Shown piece after piece: positions 11,675 to 22,810 of a DNA stretch of 64,000 nt (positions within the stretch are counted from its first letter, which is position 1; the number at the start of each line of letters is the position of its first letter). The notes under the pieces were generated by a model that saw only the letters and a program-made list of their open reading frames with translations, ran no database searches and was not told where the DNA came from. Source of the DNA: Athripsodes cinereus (Eukaryota > Arthropoda > Insecta > Trichoptera > Leptoceridae). The stretch covers positions 11,675,384-11,739,383 of the forward strand of contig OX388317.1 in NCBI GenBank assembly GCA_947579605.1. The letters run 5' to 3'. A program made the position numbers and the translations under genes.

Positions 11675-12379
11675 TGAAATATGCAATTCAGTACCTACCT
11701 ATGTCTTCTCCGATTTGATATCAACCAAAAAGTAAAGTTTGTAACCACAGTTGTCAAATAGTAGGTACAAGTTAAACATTTTATACTTACTCCTTTCATT
11801 TATGAAATCATCTCCGAATAATATCTAATTTCATGTAAAATCGAAGTCAACCAAGTAATTAGCGACAACAATTTAGTAATTTATTTTCGTTCTAAGCCGC
11901 TGCGTTGATGTTGCGAGCGTAGACTTCAAAGCTTTTAGTCGACAGGGGAATGGGAAGCAAAAGAGAGAGCGAGAGAGAGTGTGCGATTACGTACAAGAAA
12001 TAAGATCTGACAAAGTTAGAAGAGAGAAGCAGAACGATTTTATCCATATTTGTAATCTACGTTGATACTTACAGACATTAACAGGCAAATGATGAGACAA
12101 GAATTTTGTAAAGACGGAATATAAATTTTAAGTTTGACCAATAATAATGCTTCGTTATTTCAATATTTTGAAAGTTTCTTGAAATCAATATCTTTGACCA
12201 TAAACTTAAAGTTATGTCGATTGTAATTGTGCAAATCTGACAAATGCCCTAGCTTCAAAGACACGAATCTCGTAGTTCTTCGACATTGTACTGTATACCC
12301 ACGGTTTTCTAAGACATTTAGTTTTTGTCGACGGGAGTTTTTCAGTTAGAATTGGATTTTCTCTCAGGAAGAACTTGCT
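11675..12379. other. Spacer with a GC-richer, GA-repeat stretch
   Basis: No gene is seen. At 11884-12050 the sequence is less AT-rich and holds a GAGAGAGCGAGAGAGAG run near 11963-11983. GAGA runs can mark insect promoters, but nothing else here confirms one. Confidence 0.35.
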
Positions 12380-12634
12380 ATCCCGTGGAGCACCCGGTAA
12401 AGAATTGGTCTCCCACTCTTCTGCGTAAGTTTTCGAGTGCCCTGTAAAAGGCAGGTGTTCGAAAAAAATAAGACATTTTACATCTTAAATTCAGCGATGA
12501 GGTTTGCCACCCATCCTGAATGTCTTGATTTTATATTGGCACGAAGAGGACAGTTTGCATGTTTCTTACATGCAGCTGATCTGCTGGCTACCCCACTTAT
12601 GGGATATGCTGTGATGGTATAGTAGTAGTATAGT
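12380..12634 (+). mobile_element. SINE-A, full length, with target-site duplication
   Basis: The element runs from ATCCCGTGGAGCACCCGG to GTGATGGTATAG plus a (TAG)n tail. An exact 11-bp duplication, AAGAACTTGCT, flanks it at 12369-12379 and 12635-12645. The head has an A-box-like TGGAGCACCCGG and a weak B-box-like GGTGTTCGAAA about 70 nt later, consistent with a degenerate tRNA-derived promoter. The 3' end is shared with the LINE at 22811-25862. The 61-codon frame within is incidental. Confidence 0.93.
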
Positions 12635-12645
12635 AAGAACTTGCT

Positions 12646-13037
12646 GGATGAGAATAAATGACGCAGAAATTGATATTCTTGAAACATTTTTCGACGAATT
12701 AGAGTTTGACCCTCATTTAAAATAATCCAGATCCTTCAATTCTTGGTTTAAGACTCATATAATATCAATAGATAACGTTTCTCCGAAAGCAGTATAGTGG
12801 CATTCAGGGTGGAGGCCAAAAATATGTGTTTGAGTGAATTAAGAATGAAAAAATTGTCGATGAAAATGTTAGGTATACATACATACAAAAAGTAAAGAAA
12901 GATCTTATAAACAAAATCTTTTATTGTTTGAACGACAAAGAGAAAGTCTAAAAATATTTTCTCTGAACATTAAGTTACCCCTAGCCTTTCGTATCTCTCT
13001 TTTTTAATTTTGAATGAGTGTATTCACAATTGCGTGA
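12646..13037. other. Spacer, nothing recognised
   Basis: AT-rich sequence lies between SINE-A and the reverse-transcriptase relic. No ORF or repeat can be named. Confidence 0.4.
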
Positions 13038-13335
13038 GACGAAACGAAGTTCTTGAAGCCCTAAGAAAGATGGGAGTCCCAGACCACTTGATATTCTTAA
13101 AAAATAATTTGTATTCAGAATGAACATGGCGAGTGAATAAAGAACTCTATTTTGGAACTATCCAAAGTTAAAAAAAAGGGGTACGACAAGGATGCATACT
13201 TTCATGCAAGTTCTTTAATCTTGATGAAGGGAGCATCACGAGAAGAGCCCTAAATGAGATGGTGGTGTCATATTAGGAGGGCAGAAAATATCGGATTTGC
13301 TGATGTTATCAGCTTAGTCGGATCAAGTGTCCTGG
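13038..13335 (+). pseudogene. Decayed LINE reverse-transcriptase fragment
   Basis: Translation gives EVLEALRKMGVPDHLIFL and then KGVRQGCILSCKFFNL, which is the RT motif 4/5 region (VRQGC..SP..FN). Further on, RRALNEMVV and a GQKISDLLM string correspond to the segment leading to the YADD box, which is lost. Several in-frame stops are present. It is an old non-LTR fragment on the plus strand; the family resembles the RT type represented by the C-terminal copy at 18294. Confidence 0.65.
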
Positions 13336-13592
13336 AGTTCACGTTATATGTTTTCTGTCTATAAGTTTTAAGTTTATATATTTTTCTGGGTTAGTTGAAA
13401 GAAATCGCGTCTTTTTAACTTGCTCTCTGTGTAATTTCTGTGTATAATTGCTTGTAATCAATGAACAGTATAGAATAAACAAAGTATAATGCATAAGAAA
13501 TATGATAAAGTAATAAATGGTTTATAGTTGTACACTGTGCAAGAACACGTACACATAAGTACCTATGTAAAAAATTTGATTATCTCTGCTTA

Positions 13593-14056
13593 AGGGTCGT
13601 TCACATACGTTCACTTTCAGTGATCACTCCGGATGATCCTCCAAGATGAACAAATGTGAACGGGCGTTTCATCGCTAGTGATCACTAGCGATGACGGAGG
13701 AAAGAGATTACCACTCGTCATAATTTTGATGAAAGGTCCTTTCACTGAAACGACCATAAACAAGTTTATTTGTTTAATTCTCTATGAATTTGTATTGAAT
13801 GTCAGAATCATGTACAAAATTATTATGCAGTCGAGAGCTATATTAATTTAATTTATGTGTTATTTTTAATTTTTGAATTTGTTTAATTATTTTTATACGA
13901 AAATACGTCAAACTACATACAACATGACCGTGAGTGTTGACACGGCAGTGAAAGCATAGGATGAACAAATGTGAACAGACGTGTTCACTTTCGATGAACA
14001 GGTTTGACCCTGACACTCTGGATGATCATCCAAAGTGAAGCAATGTGAATGCTACT
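13593..14056. mobile_element. PIF/Harbinger-like MITE
   Basis: The ends are imperfect inverted repeats: AGGGTCGTTCACAT at 13593 and AGTAGCATTCACAT as the reverse complement ending at 14056. The 3-bp TTA at 13590-13592 and 14057-14059 fits the TWA duplication of this superfamily. Subterminal repeats (GATGAACAAATGTGAAC, GATGATCATCC) recur at both ends. A 26-nt perfect palindrome lies at 13669-13694. The length is 464 bp and there is no transposase. Confidence 0.6.
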
Positions 14057-14208
14057 TTATTCTGGAAATTAGCGATAATAATAATATGGTTCGCAAATCT
14101 ATGTCCATAAGTATGTGTGTTTGTATGTAATACGAGAAAATTTTATTGTACTCAATTCGTATAATGAGTCCGTAGTTTACCGAATTAATGAGCCCTCTGG
14201 GAAGATAT

Positions 14209-14233
14209 ATTGTGTGTGTGTGTGTGTGTGTGT
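14209..14233. repeat. (GT)n microsatellite
   Basis: A run of GT dinucleotides follows TATATT. It is a simple repeat; the short frames on either strand across it are artefacts. Confidence 0.9.
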
Positions 14234-14393
14234 ACTTTTTTTTGTACAAAATAATCCATATTGTACAAAAGAATTGGTACGAATAATATTGCAGATAAAA
14301 ATACTGTTTATTTAATTGTAAATTATTCGCAAAAAAACAAACAATATATTTTTTGCGTATATTATTTGATTACGTAGAATATTTTTTATGTTT

Positions 14394-14520
14394 TAAATTT
14401 AGCGATGAGGTATTCAACTCATCTTGAAAAGTTTAATTTTTTATGACACCAAAAGCATCGACCTTATGTTCATTACATGCAGTTTGTTATCTTGTTAACT
14501 TGTAGGATAGGCCATCGAAA
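14394..14520 (+). mobile_element. SINE-A remnant, old
   Basis: TTTAGCGATGAGGTATTC aligns with the SINE-A internal block TTCAGCGATGAGGYTTGCC. Later segments (CATTACATGCAGTTTG, GTAGGATAGGCCATCG) line up with the body and 3' end. The copy is heavily diverged. Confidence 0.6.
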
Positions 14521-14574
14521 TCCTATTATTTGTTAATGAAATGTTTTTTTTATTCTTCTGGATATTAAATAATT

Positions 14575-15335
14575 TTTTTATAACACGCAGTTAGCCTACT
14601 GGCTGTCCTGGAATACTCAGTTAGAGGAAGATAGCGTGATAGTTTAGATTTTTTAATAAACATGTATGGTTACAAAATACTAATATAATTTTACATTAAC
14701 AGTTTATAATGATGTTGAATGGTTTTGTAGTCAGTAATCTTAATGTGATGTGCTAGTAATTTATTGAAAATTATATTTTTTACTCTATATGTTATATATT
14801 ATTTATTAATTTTTTTGAACGATTTTACCTAATTTATTATTTTAAATTATTGAATTGCTTATACAAAATGTATTTTACCTTTTATATTAATTAATTATCT
14901 GTTTACCTAATTTTAACCTATTTACATTGACTACCTGCTAATTATGTTTTATTACATTATTCCTATTTTTTATTAATTTCTTCTTGTTAATATGTCTTAA
15001 ATTCATTGTTTATTGATCTCTGTCTGTATTGATTATTTGTTTGTGATGTTAAACATTTTATAATTATATATTTTAATAATCTTATGTTGAATTTCCCAAT
15101 TTTGATGATTTATTGCTAGTTCTGTCTTTTATCAATTAATTTTTAAAAAGTTTTTAATGGTTTTGAATGGTTTATATTTATTATATTTAACATACTGTTT
15201 TTTTTTACTGTGTATTGTCCTTTTTTCATGATTATTCCTTGTTGTTTAAATGTACTGTCTGTCATGCAATTTCTACAATTTTATTTTATACATGCTCACG
15301 CCGTATATTGTAATAATAAATAAATAAATGAATAA
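14575..15335 (+). mobile_element. Probable LINE 3' UTR with (AAAT)n tail
   Basis: AT-rich sequence begins near CAGTTAGCCTACTGGCTGTC and ends in CACGCCGTATATTGTAATAA with an (ATAAATAA) tail. This is the usual form of a CR1/Jockey-type LINE 3' UTR in insects. No coding segment or second copy in the window confirms it. Confidence 0.35.
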
Positions 15336-15910
15336 AATAGTGTGATGGATGAATGTGAGTTCAAAACTCTTTGCCTTTTTTACGAAATGAAAAAGAAATA
15401 ACAATTAGAATACACAATTATAATTAAATGTAATACATTTGGGAAAGTTGTAAAAAATCGCAGCTCTACAATAAATTTGCCCTCTATGTATTGATACTAT
15501 GATTATTTAATATAATTTTATTTCATGGTAAAATTGTTTGTTATCAATGTATAGTAAATAATAAATAAATATATTGAGATGTCTTTCGATTAATCCGTTT
15601 CAGTTAAACCAATAATTATACCTATACAATAGGTACAATGCTACCTTAGTACATTCCTAACTCTTTGAGATGTCGTTGTCTAGCATGTAAAGATAATAAT
15701 AAGAAAATAAAATCGAATACTTAATGTCCAGGATATTTATGATAAAATAAAAATGATATCGAAATCACAAAGAGCCATTAATGTTTGTCCTTTAATTAAG
15801 GCTAAACCAAATCATAAAATAATAATAAAATGTCTCTCCCAAACCTAAAAACTTATTAATTAATCTGAAATCTAACAATTGGGATAATATATTATATAAT
15901 GTCAATGAGT
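15336..15910. other. AT-rich spacer
   Basis: Nothing recognisable is present apart from short (AAAT) and (ATAA) runs. Confidence 0.4.
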
Positions 15911-16040
15911 CATCATCATCATCATCATCGCCCTCAACGCTCCTCTCGGGAGCACAGGGCAGAAACCAGCCTCCTCCATTCAGAGCGTCTCTGTGCCAAT
16001 TGCGTCACCTCTTTCCACGACATTCCTTGCGCTCTGGGTC
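15911..16040 (-). pseudogene. LINE ORF C-terminus with (GAT)n tail, copy 1
   Basis: The minus strand encodes GMSWKEVTQLAQRRSEWRRL then VSALCSREER and a stop, a typical RTE-like LINE C-terminus (LA..R..WR..V.ALC). It is followed by a (GATGATGAT) tail at 15911-15928. A second copy is at 44085-44192. This lineage is distinct from the intact LINE, which ends in (TATAG)n. Confidence 0.8.
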
Positions 16041-17735
16041 AATGTCAATGAGTAGACGACTTGAAACAGATACATAAATTATTATGATTAAATTTATATA
16101 TAAGTTTCTAGGTAAATAATTGACTGCAGTTAGATTCACTCTTGTAATAAAATTGATAAGTGTTTTTGTTAGTTTTGATTAGAGTTTGTCTTAGCTCTTC
16201 TTGACCCACTTAAGAAAGAGGAAGGTTTATGAGAAATAAAAGGTTAATACTGAATTTTAGTGATACCTTTTCAATGAATTGTTATGATCCTATCTACTTC
16301 ATTACTGAAAACGTTTTGGTATTAAATACTCTTTTACATAATACACTGTTAATAACGCAAAGATATAACATCATCTAAAATATCATGATTAGATGTAATA
16401 CACATTTTATTTGTATGTACATACATATGATACTTGTTTTCATTTTGTGTAACATTTGGTGTTGAGAAGTATGTAATTGTTTTTTAGAGCTCAGTACAGA
16501 TGGGTTTGCAGTGCCTATGCACAAGTCCTAGAATTAGCAATTGACACGGATCTAAGGAGGACCTAAGCTCAAAAAGCTACAAATAAGGGAAAGAAGGTGT
16601 GTTTGTTTATGTGTAAGTAGATATCTCGTGGTTCATTTCAGCCCCTTATAATTGGAAAAGTCACTGGTTCAAGTTTAGCTTAGGTAACTATGATAAAGTT
16701 GCCATCCTTTTTTTTTAAATTCAGTTGTACCTATCTCACATTTTGGACCACCATCATTTGGATGTGTCCAATGATGACGGATGCTAGGGATCTGATGTTC
16801 GAGAAAATGAGTGAAAGGACCCCTAGACCTATTTGGTTTGGTGAGGTTCTGTTTTGTATTCAGAATTTTAAAGCCTGCAGAAAGTTTGAAGGTACCTGGG
16901 TATCTAGGTGGGATCTCCTGCGTTTGCCGGGTTCACCTTCGGCTGACGCGGGTGAATCTGTGAGTAAATGTGGTTTGGAGTGCGTTCTCTCGTGTGGCGG
17001 ACTCGCGATTCGTTGTAGTTTTCAAAATATTACGCATATATATATTTATATTATTTTAACACAATAAAGATGTTAATAATAAATAATAGCTAGACAATTC
17101 TTTAAAGATGCGCCGTTCTGTGCAAAAACTACCGCAAGGAGCCATTCAAGAATTTTAACACCTCCTGAACAATACGGTCTTAAACCCTGCCTTCAACGCC
17201 TCCATACTCTCTTGAGTTCGCAAATCACAGCAACAAAACCTCACTCTCTAATACAACATTTTTCATTATATTTATTGGGTATGTCATCTAAAACTGTGCA
17301 CAACGTATTGTCATACTGAGATTTTTGCAAGATGAATTTATTGAATTAGTTATTTTTATGTTTAAAGTGAGGCATGAAAATATCTCAGACGAAAAGAGAA
17401 GACTTCAACTTAATTATAATGCTACGGAGGAAATTATTCTCAAAGTACTTAATAAAATAATATCTCATCGACTGATGATTTTCATTTTCCCTTCTATTGC
17501 TTTTTCAGTTCTAAAAATATCCATTATCTAAACGTAATAATTTAATATTGGAATATTTTCTTAAGTGTAGGATAACACCTTTGAATTGTGATTATTTTTG
17601 CAATCAAGTTTGTGAACATATTGAAATAATAGCATTTTATTTAAAGCCCCATTTAAAGAATAGGTATTTTATTTGTTCTACCTACAGTTCCCGGAAAATA
17701 ATTAATCTCTCATTCTTTTTAAATATGTTTTTCAG
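16041..17735. other. Spacer with some GC-richer segments
   Basis: No gene is identified. The 125-codon frame at 16690-17067 covers a GC-richer patch (16880-17020) with no known motif; it may be part of an unrecognised repeat. A further GC-richer patch is at 17105-17235. The frame at 17325-17531 contains a modestly coding-like run (VRHENISDEKRRLQLNYN) but no defined exon borders. Confidence 0.35.
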
Positions 17736-17859
17736 CATCTTTAATAACCCAGATAAGCCGGCTGTACGTTTTATCGAACACTTGCCGATCACTTGTTCAC
17801 GTGATGTTTCTGCTTTAGTGCAAAATAATAGGGATGATTTTGCTAGTTTAGCTGCATAA
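17736..17859 (+). CDS. Candidate terminal exon of an unknown gene
   Basis: A strong acceptor, TTAAATATGTTTTTCAG, ends at 17735 and is followed by an open frame to TAA at 17857-17859. The translation includes IFNNPDKPAVRFIEHLPITC and ends NRDDFASLAA. Codon use is less AT-driven than in surrounding random frames. The first base completes a codon, so the preceding intron would be phase 2. I do not recognise the protein and see no upstream exon I can join to it. It could be chance, but acceptor plus frame plus composition together make it worth recording. Confidence 0.35.
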
Positions 17860-18110
17860 GAGAGACATATTTTATAATATCAATTAGTTTATATCTGTCA
17901 GTTGGAATAAGTGGGCGTGTTTTAGAGATTTGTATTCAGCAATTAATTTTATAACAATATCGTTGCCATCTTCAGGTCAAGAAAGCTTATTTATTTTTAA
18001 ATATTTTAATTATTATTATGATGTCCTTATATTAAAATGTGCAATTATTGATAGTGCGAATTTAAATATCAATTAACTTTTAATTTGCAATACTTATCAC
18101 CATCCAAAAA
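17860..18110. other. AT-rich spacer
   Basis: No feature can be supported here. If the exon before it is real, this would hold its 3' UTR. Confidence 0.3.
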
Positions 18111-19308
18111 TTGGTGTACGTTTAATCGTACAACAGGAACATACCCGTGCCGTGTGTAGTACTAATTGTCATAATATTGTTATATGGATATATCGCAGTC
18201 TATTTTGTCAATACTAATTTCCAAGTATATGTGTACAGTGGCAATCATATTGCATTTACATTTTTGATTCTCAATTTAATATTTTTTTACCTAGATCACG
18301 GTTAAGAGCTCCAGCAGTAGTGGTATTCTACGGAGTACCCAATTATGAAGGATATGTTTCGGTCCAACTGGAACAAATCTCGACATTAAAATACCTGGGA
18401 GAAGAATTCTCAGCAAATGGTCGACAAAGAACATGCATAGACAAGAGGATTGTGTCGGCAGAAAATGTGCTGAAAGCCTTTAGAAACCCAATAATACATA
18501 AATCTGAGCTGACCCAACGGACGAAAATGACCATTTTTAAGAAAATATACCGGCCTATCCTCATATATGGACACCAAATTTGGATGCTCATGGAGAGCGT
18601 GAGATCAAGGTTATAGGCAGCGGAAATGCGGTTCCTCAGGGGAGTGGCTGAGGTGTCATTGAGAGACCGTATAAGGTAGGTATACGTATGTTCGTGAGGC
18701 TCTCAAGGTGGAACCAGTATTCCTGCATATAGAGAGGTCGCAGTTGCGATAGCTGGGTCACGTGCTCCGCATGCCAGAAGACATATTACCACTTAGATCT
18801 TTAGAGGCTGTAGGAGAGGGCAGAAGACCAGCGGGCCGCTCTTGAAGAAGTTGGCAAAGGCAGGTGTCGAACACGTGTGACTTGGTTTGGAGTGGCCAGA
18901 TGTCCTGGAAACAGCGGTGGACAGGGATCTCTGGAGGAGGTACCTTGGCGCAATGGGCCCCCGACGACCCAACTAGGACAAGGGGAAGAAGATGTGATGT
19001 GATGTGTGATGACCACTTATGTCTTGTAAGTTTTACAAAAACTACGAAAAAAAATTTGCTCGAAAACTCAAAAACATCGCGGTAGGTACATATATTGGAG
19101 TATTCTGATAGCCGACAGGGTGCTCTATCTCAAGTCTTCCGCCTGGCTTTTCTTCTTGGGACACTCTGTATGTACACTTTGCCTGTTGGAGAATCATTGG
19201 AAATATAATAATACAAATAAATCAACATTTTCAAAGATTTTGTAATTTTTTCATATACTTGTATTTAGGTGGTGTATGTTCCTATTGTACGTTTAAACGA
19301 ACACTAAA
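18111..19308. repeat. Inverted repeat pair flanking a LINE insertion
   Basis: TTGGTGTACGTTTAATCG (18111) with TACAACAGGAACATAC closely matches the reverse complement of 19266-19308 (TTAGTGTTCGTTTAAACG with TACAATAGGAACATAC). The arms are about 40 bp. Between them lies the truncated LINE at 18294-19013. They may be the ends of a DNA element into which the LINE inserted, or two separate copies of a small repeat in opposite orientation. Confidence 0.5.
18294..19013 (+). pseudogene. 5'-truncated RTE-like LINE, copy 1 (GATGT-tailed family)
   Basis: Translation shows the end of an RT and its C-terminal extension: LKYLGEEFSANGRQR, IYRPILIYGHQIW, then after a frame break VSLRDRI and HIERSQLR with LGHVLRMPED, and EAVGEGRRPAG. 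The YLG and GH(V)xRMxxD motifs are those of RTE/CR1-like LINE C-termini. Stops and frameshifts (for example within 18616-18690 and at 18752) disable it. It ends CAACTAGGACAAGGGGAAG followed by a (GATGT)n tail. A second copy of its last 360 bp is at 62409. Confidence 0.85.
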
Positions 19309-19451
19309 TATTTTTCAATAAAACTTTTAAAATTGAAGAAATTTTTTTTTTATTATTTTTTACTACATTTTTACATATACAACTACCACATATTAAAAAA
19401 TCACGACCATCCGAAAAAAATTTTTTTTTCAGGACTGTCTGGGTTAATTTA

Positions 19452-19592
19452 GCCGTGTACTATTCCACCTATCTTGAATAGCTTTCACTTTTTAAAGCAT
19501 GAAAACGATTTTTTGCATCTTTTTTACATGCGAACAGCTTGGTGGTTATCCCGCTTGTGATAAATTCCGAGGTGGCGTGAATGATAGGTAGT
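19452..19592 (+). mobile_element. SINE-A remnant, old
   Basis: ATTCCACCTATCTTGAATAG aligns with the SINE-A segment TGCCACCCATCCTGAATGTC. TTACATGCGAACAGCTTGG and ATCCCGCTTGTGATAAATTC then follow the family 3' end. It is strongly diverged. Confidence 0.55.
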
Positions 19593-19765
19593 AAATGAAA
19601 ATGTTTTTCGATCTCTTTTATCTTTTTTATATGTATATTAATATTTGCAATTTAACGTTGCAAATTCGTAAGTAAAATTACGATTAATTTAGTTGACAAA
19701 ATCATTTTATCGAAAGCTCTTGTTTGAGAACACAATGCAAACATATTAACCTATAATTATTGGAC

Positions 19766-20027
19766 GACCGGTGTGGCGCGGAGGCTAACGCACTTGCCTT
19801 TGAGTCACGAGGTCCCGGGTTCGATTCCCGGCCAGGGCAAAATGAGGAATGACCTTTTTCAGACTGCCCTGGGTCTGGGTGTTACATGTATATGTGTTTA
19901 GTGCATTGTATATGTGTGTATCGTCGTGTTAGTGCCCATAATACAAGATTCATATCTTAGTGTGGGACTAGCTCGGTCTGTGTGAATTGTCTATACATGT
20001 TATGTTATGTTATGTTATGTTATGTAT
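19766..20027 (+). mobile_element. tRNA-derived SINE (SINE-C) with (TTATG)n tail
   Basis: The head holds a well-preserved A box (TGGCGCGGAGG) and B box (GGGTTCGATTCCC) inside a perfect 5-bp T-stem (CCGGG/CCCGG). The 5' acceptor strand does not pair with the 3' CCAGGGC, so this is not a functional tRNA gene. A 150-bp body follows (AGTGTGGGACTAGCTCGG) and the element ends in five TTATG repeats at 20000-20027. It is the only copy in the window. Confidence 0.85.
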
Positions 20028-20507
20028 AAACTTATCATTTTCAAGAATTTTCAAGTTTATTTAAAAAAACTTTTTCTTTTATCCCGAAATATTGTGGATG
20101 TATCATAATAATATTAAATATAGGATTTCATTGTAACCTTTCAACACGTTGTGAATCCATTCCTCGTTTCAGTTTCTCTCATATCCTCGACCCTTGCACG
20201 AGTGCATCTCTATCATGAGGACATTATCATTCAGGACACGTTCTTAATATGGAAATATGAAAAAAAAACACGTATATGCTTACTTACTTGTATATTAACT
20301 CTATATACACGTCGTATGTACATGCGTAGTAAATGTATTGTTTCATAAAATAACTAGAAAATAGATATTTGTGAACGAATACCTTCATACTCATATTTAC
20401 ATAATAAAAAAATGTAGATATTTTTATTTAAATTTTTTTAACTTTATTAAGTTCCATTTACATATAGACACTTTACTTATAAATGAAAAAGTCAAATACT
20501 ACTGTAG
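20028..20507. other. AT-rich spacer
   Basis: No gene is seen; two 65-68 codon frames are AT-driven and without motifs. Confidence 0.4.
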
Positions 20508-20653
20508 AAAATATTTAATAAAGTATTTTTTTTTGATTAGCCATAAAATGCAACATTACAATTCACTTACTATATAAAAAAAAATATTAAAAAATATTTA
20601 ATAAAGTATTTTTTTTTGATTAGCCATACAATGCCACATTACAATTCACTTAC
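20508..20653. repeat. Tandem duplication, 83-bp spacing
   Basis: About 64 bp at 20508-20571 (ATATTTAATAAAGTATTTTT through TTACAATTCACTTACT) is repeated at 20591-20653 with about three mismatches, joined by a short AT linker. It is a recent local duplication. Confidence 0.85.
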
Positions 20654-20655
20654 TG

Positions 20656-22802
20656 CCATGTAAGAAAGCACATGGCAATTAATATAAGGCCTACAGATTA
20701 TAATCGTATTGAGAGTTTTTCTTTTCATCAGCAAGTATCTGTTTCGATATAACATTTACAAAATTATTTATGAAGGAAATGCTTTATACTGAAACGTAAA
20801 ATATATTAAACATATTTTGAACTACTCCAGATTAATCATTCCAATTGATCACACTCATCCATAGTCAACCTATTTGAATAGGCATTAACTAGTTAGGTAT
20901 GTTGTATGTGATACACATACATGTGAACTTCCTTAAGGAGTGGACAACACAGAGTTTCGACGCTTATGAATCGACTTAGGCTTGGTACTAGTACTCTTTA
21001 AACCTAGGTAACATTCTCAATTCCTCTGTGTCATGCTTATCGCATGACATCCAATTATGTCAAAAAATTCATAACATAAAGTAAAATATATTCTTGTAAA
21101 TAAATATCAGATGATTCTTCAAACATAATTTAAAAATATTTCTACGGGGTGCATATAACATAAATCAAATAATCGTGCAATTATTTTATGCAGTAAAACA
21201 ACATGTTCCAATGAAATAAAAATTAAACAATGTCGTTTTTTAATTATCATATATTTTTTCACGATGTCACAAGATAAAAAAGCACACAAATAAATAATCC
21301 ATCCGTGGTTCAAAACGCAAAAAGTTATTAATGCTTTGATTACGTAATCACAAAGCTCAATAAAATGTAGGTACTTAGCATTATTGAAACAGCTTTGAGA
21401 GTTAATTATGATTAAAAAAAATACGAAATGTTTAATTAAAAAAAATATCATTTTGTGTTGGATTTTTAATTTGTCGATTTATCATCAAAGTGCATCAAAG
21501 CAGTCATTCATTCACTTTCAGTAAATGTATAGATGAATAAAGTACCCAATACATGAATTAATATGATAGTTTGTCATGTTGTGATTAAAAATTAAACGCA
21601 TTGGTTCATATTCATATTTTGATTTCAATTGCATGTGAAAATATTACTCATATATAATTGAAAATATGTGATTTTATACGTTTTATGTTCTCAAAGAATT
21701 CTGCAGTTTTTCGGACACTGTGTATGCACGAGAATATGTAGGTATAACTTTAACTGTTGTTAACTCCAATGCAAGTGGATTGTTCCTAGTTGGGCAGCAA
21801 TGCCAACACATTGTAAATGACCAAATAATGTACCTACTATTATCAAATATGCGGGAGAAAGAAATTCTTTGAAATTTGAATAAGATTGAATAATTTAAAT
21901 TCCAATTTATGAAAATTAGTATCTAAACAAAATTAAAAAAAAATCTCTCTACATAAAACGGAATCCTTTGAGTAGGTAAGTTTAATAAAAGTTGATTTAT
22001 TGAAACCTACTAACAATAATCATAAGAAAATTACCTACAATAAAATTGATCGATAAATAAGAGAAATCATACCAAACAACTTTATCTCATTTTGTTCTAC
22101 CAAACATGATTTTATTAGTAGTAACCTTAATAAAACGGTTTTCCTTTATATTTATTTCCCTTTTCCTTCGACTTCATTTATAGCCATTGTGGATACATAT
22201 AGTACTTATATTTTATTTATCCCATATAAGTAGTTATAAGGTACATATACATAACAAACGTTATTATATTATTGCTACCAGGCTAGCATGCCGCGTAAAG
22301 AGGTAACAAATAATCTTGGTTTGTATTTAACGTCCAAACAATGTGTTTGGGAATAGGTGTTATATTATTACACAACACCTAATGTTATTGTGTAGTAGCA
22401 ATTGTATAGTATTATTACCGTTACAATATACCGCAGTATCGTGTTGTAATAATGTTAATACTATTATTGGTTGTTGTGTTAAGGAAATGGCTTACTGATT
22501 TAAGATGCTTCTTATATTTCGTTACCTCTTGATACTTTATGTTTTTCTGATACTCACGTATTTGTATCGCTGCACATTTATATAATTATTTGCGATTTCT
22601 AACTATATTGCCACGGTACGTGGAGTGGCCGGGTTGGGTGACCTGCATGTAATTAACATACATGCCGTCTTTTTCGTGCTGAAAGTATGCCATAATCGAT
22701 AACTCTTTTGTTATTCATAGTTATGTTCATATTTTAACAGTATTAATGTGCTATAAGCAAAATAAGCATCAATAAGCTACTACGTCAGTACATACCTAAT
22801 TG
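20656..22802. other. AT-rich spacer
   Basis: No gene is supported; the minus frame at 21119-21451 (110 codons) is hydrophobic and AT-driven, with no motif. The segment 20951-21003 (GAGTTTCGACGCTTATG and on) has a diverged relative at 37855-37905, so it belongs to an unnamed repeat. A short palindrome AGGTGTT...AACACCT is near 22355-22380. Confidence 0.4.
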
Positions 22803-22810
22803 ATGAGCTT

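Noticed and set aside
16690..17067. 125-codon frame with a GC-richer centre
   Set aside because: No motif, no splice borders, and its ends are low-complexity AT sequence. It may overlap an unknown repeat, but there is no support for a gene.
21119..21451. 110-codon hydrophobic minus-strand frame
   Set aside because: Composition is what AT-rich DNA gives (Ile, Phe, Leu, Tyr, Lys); there is no recognisable topology or homology.
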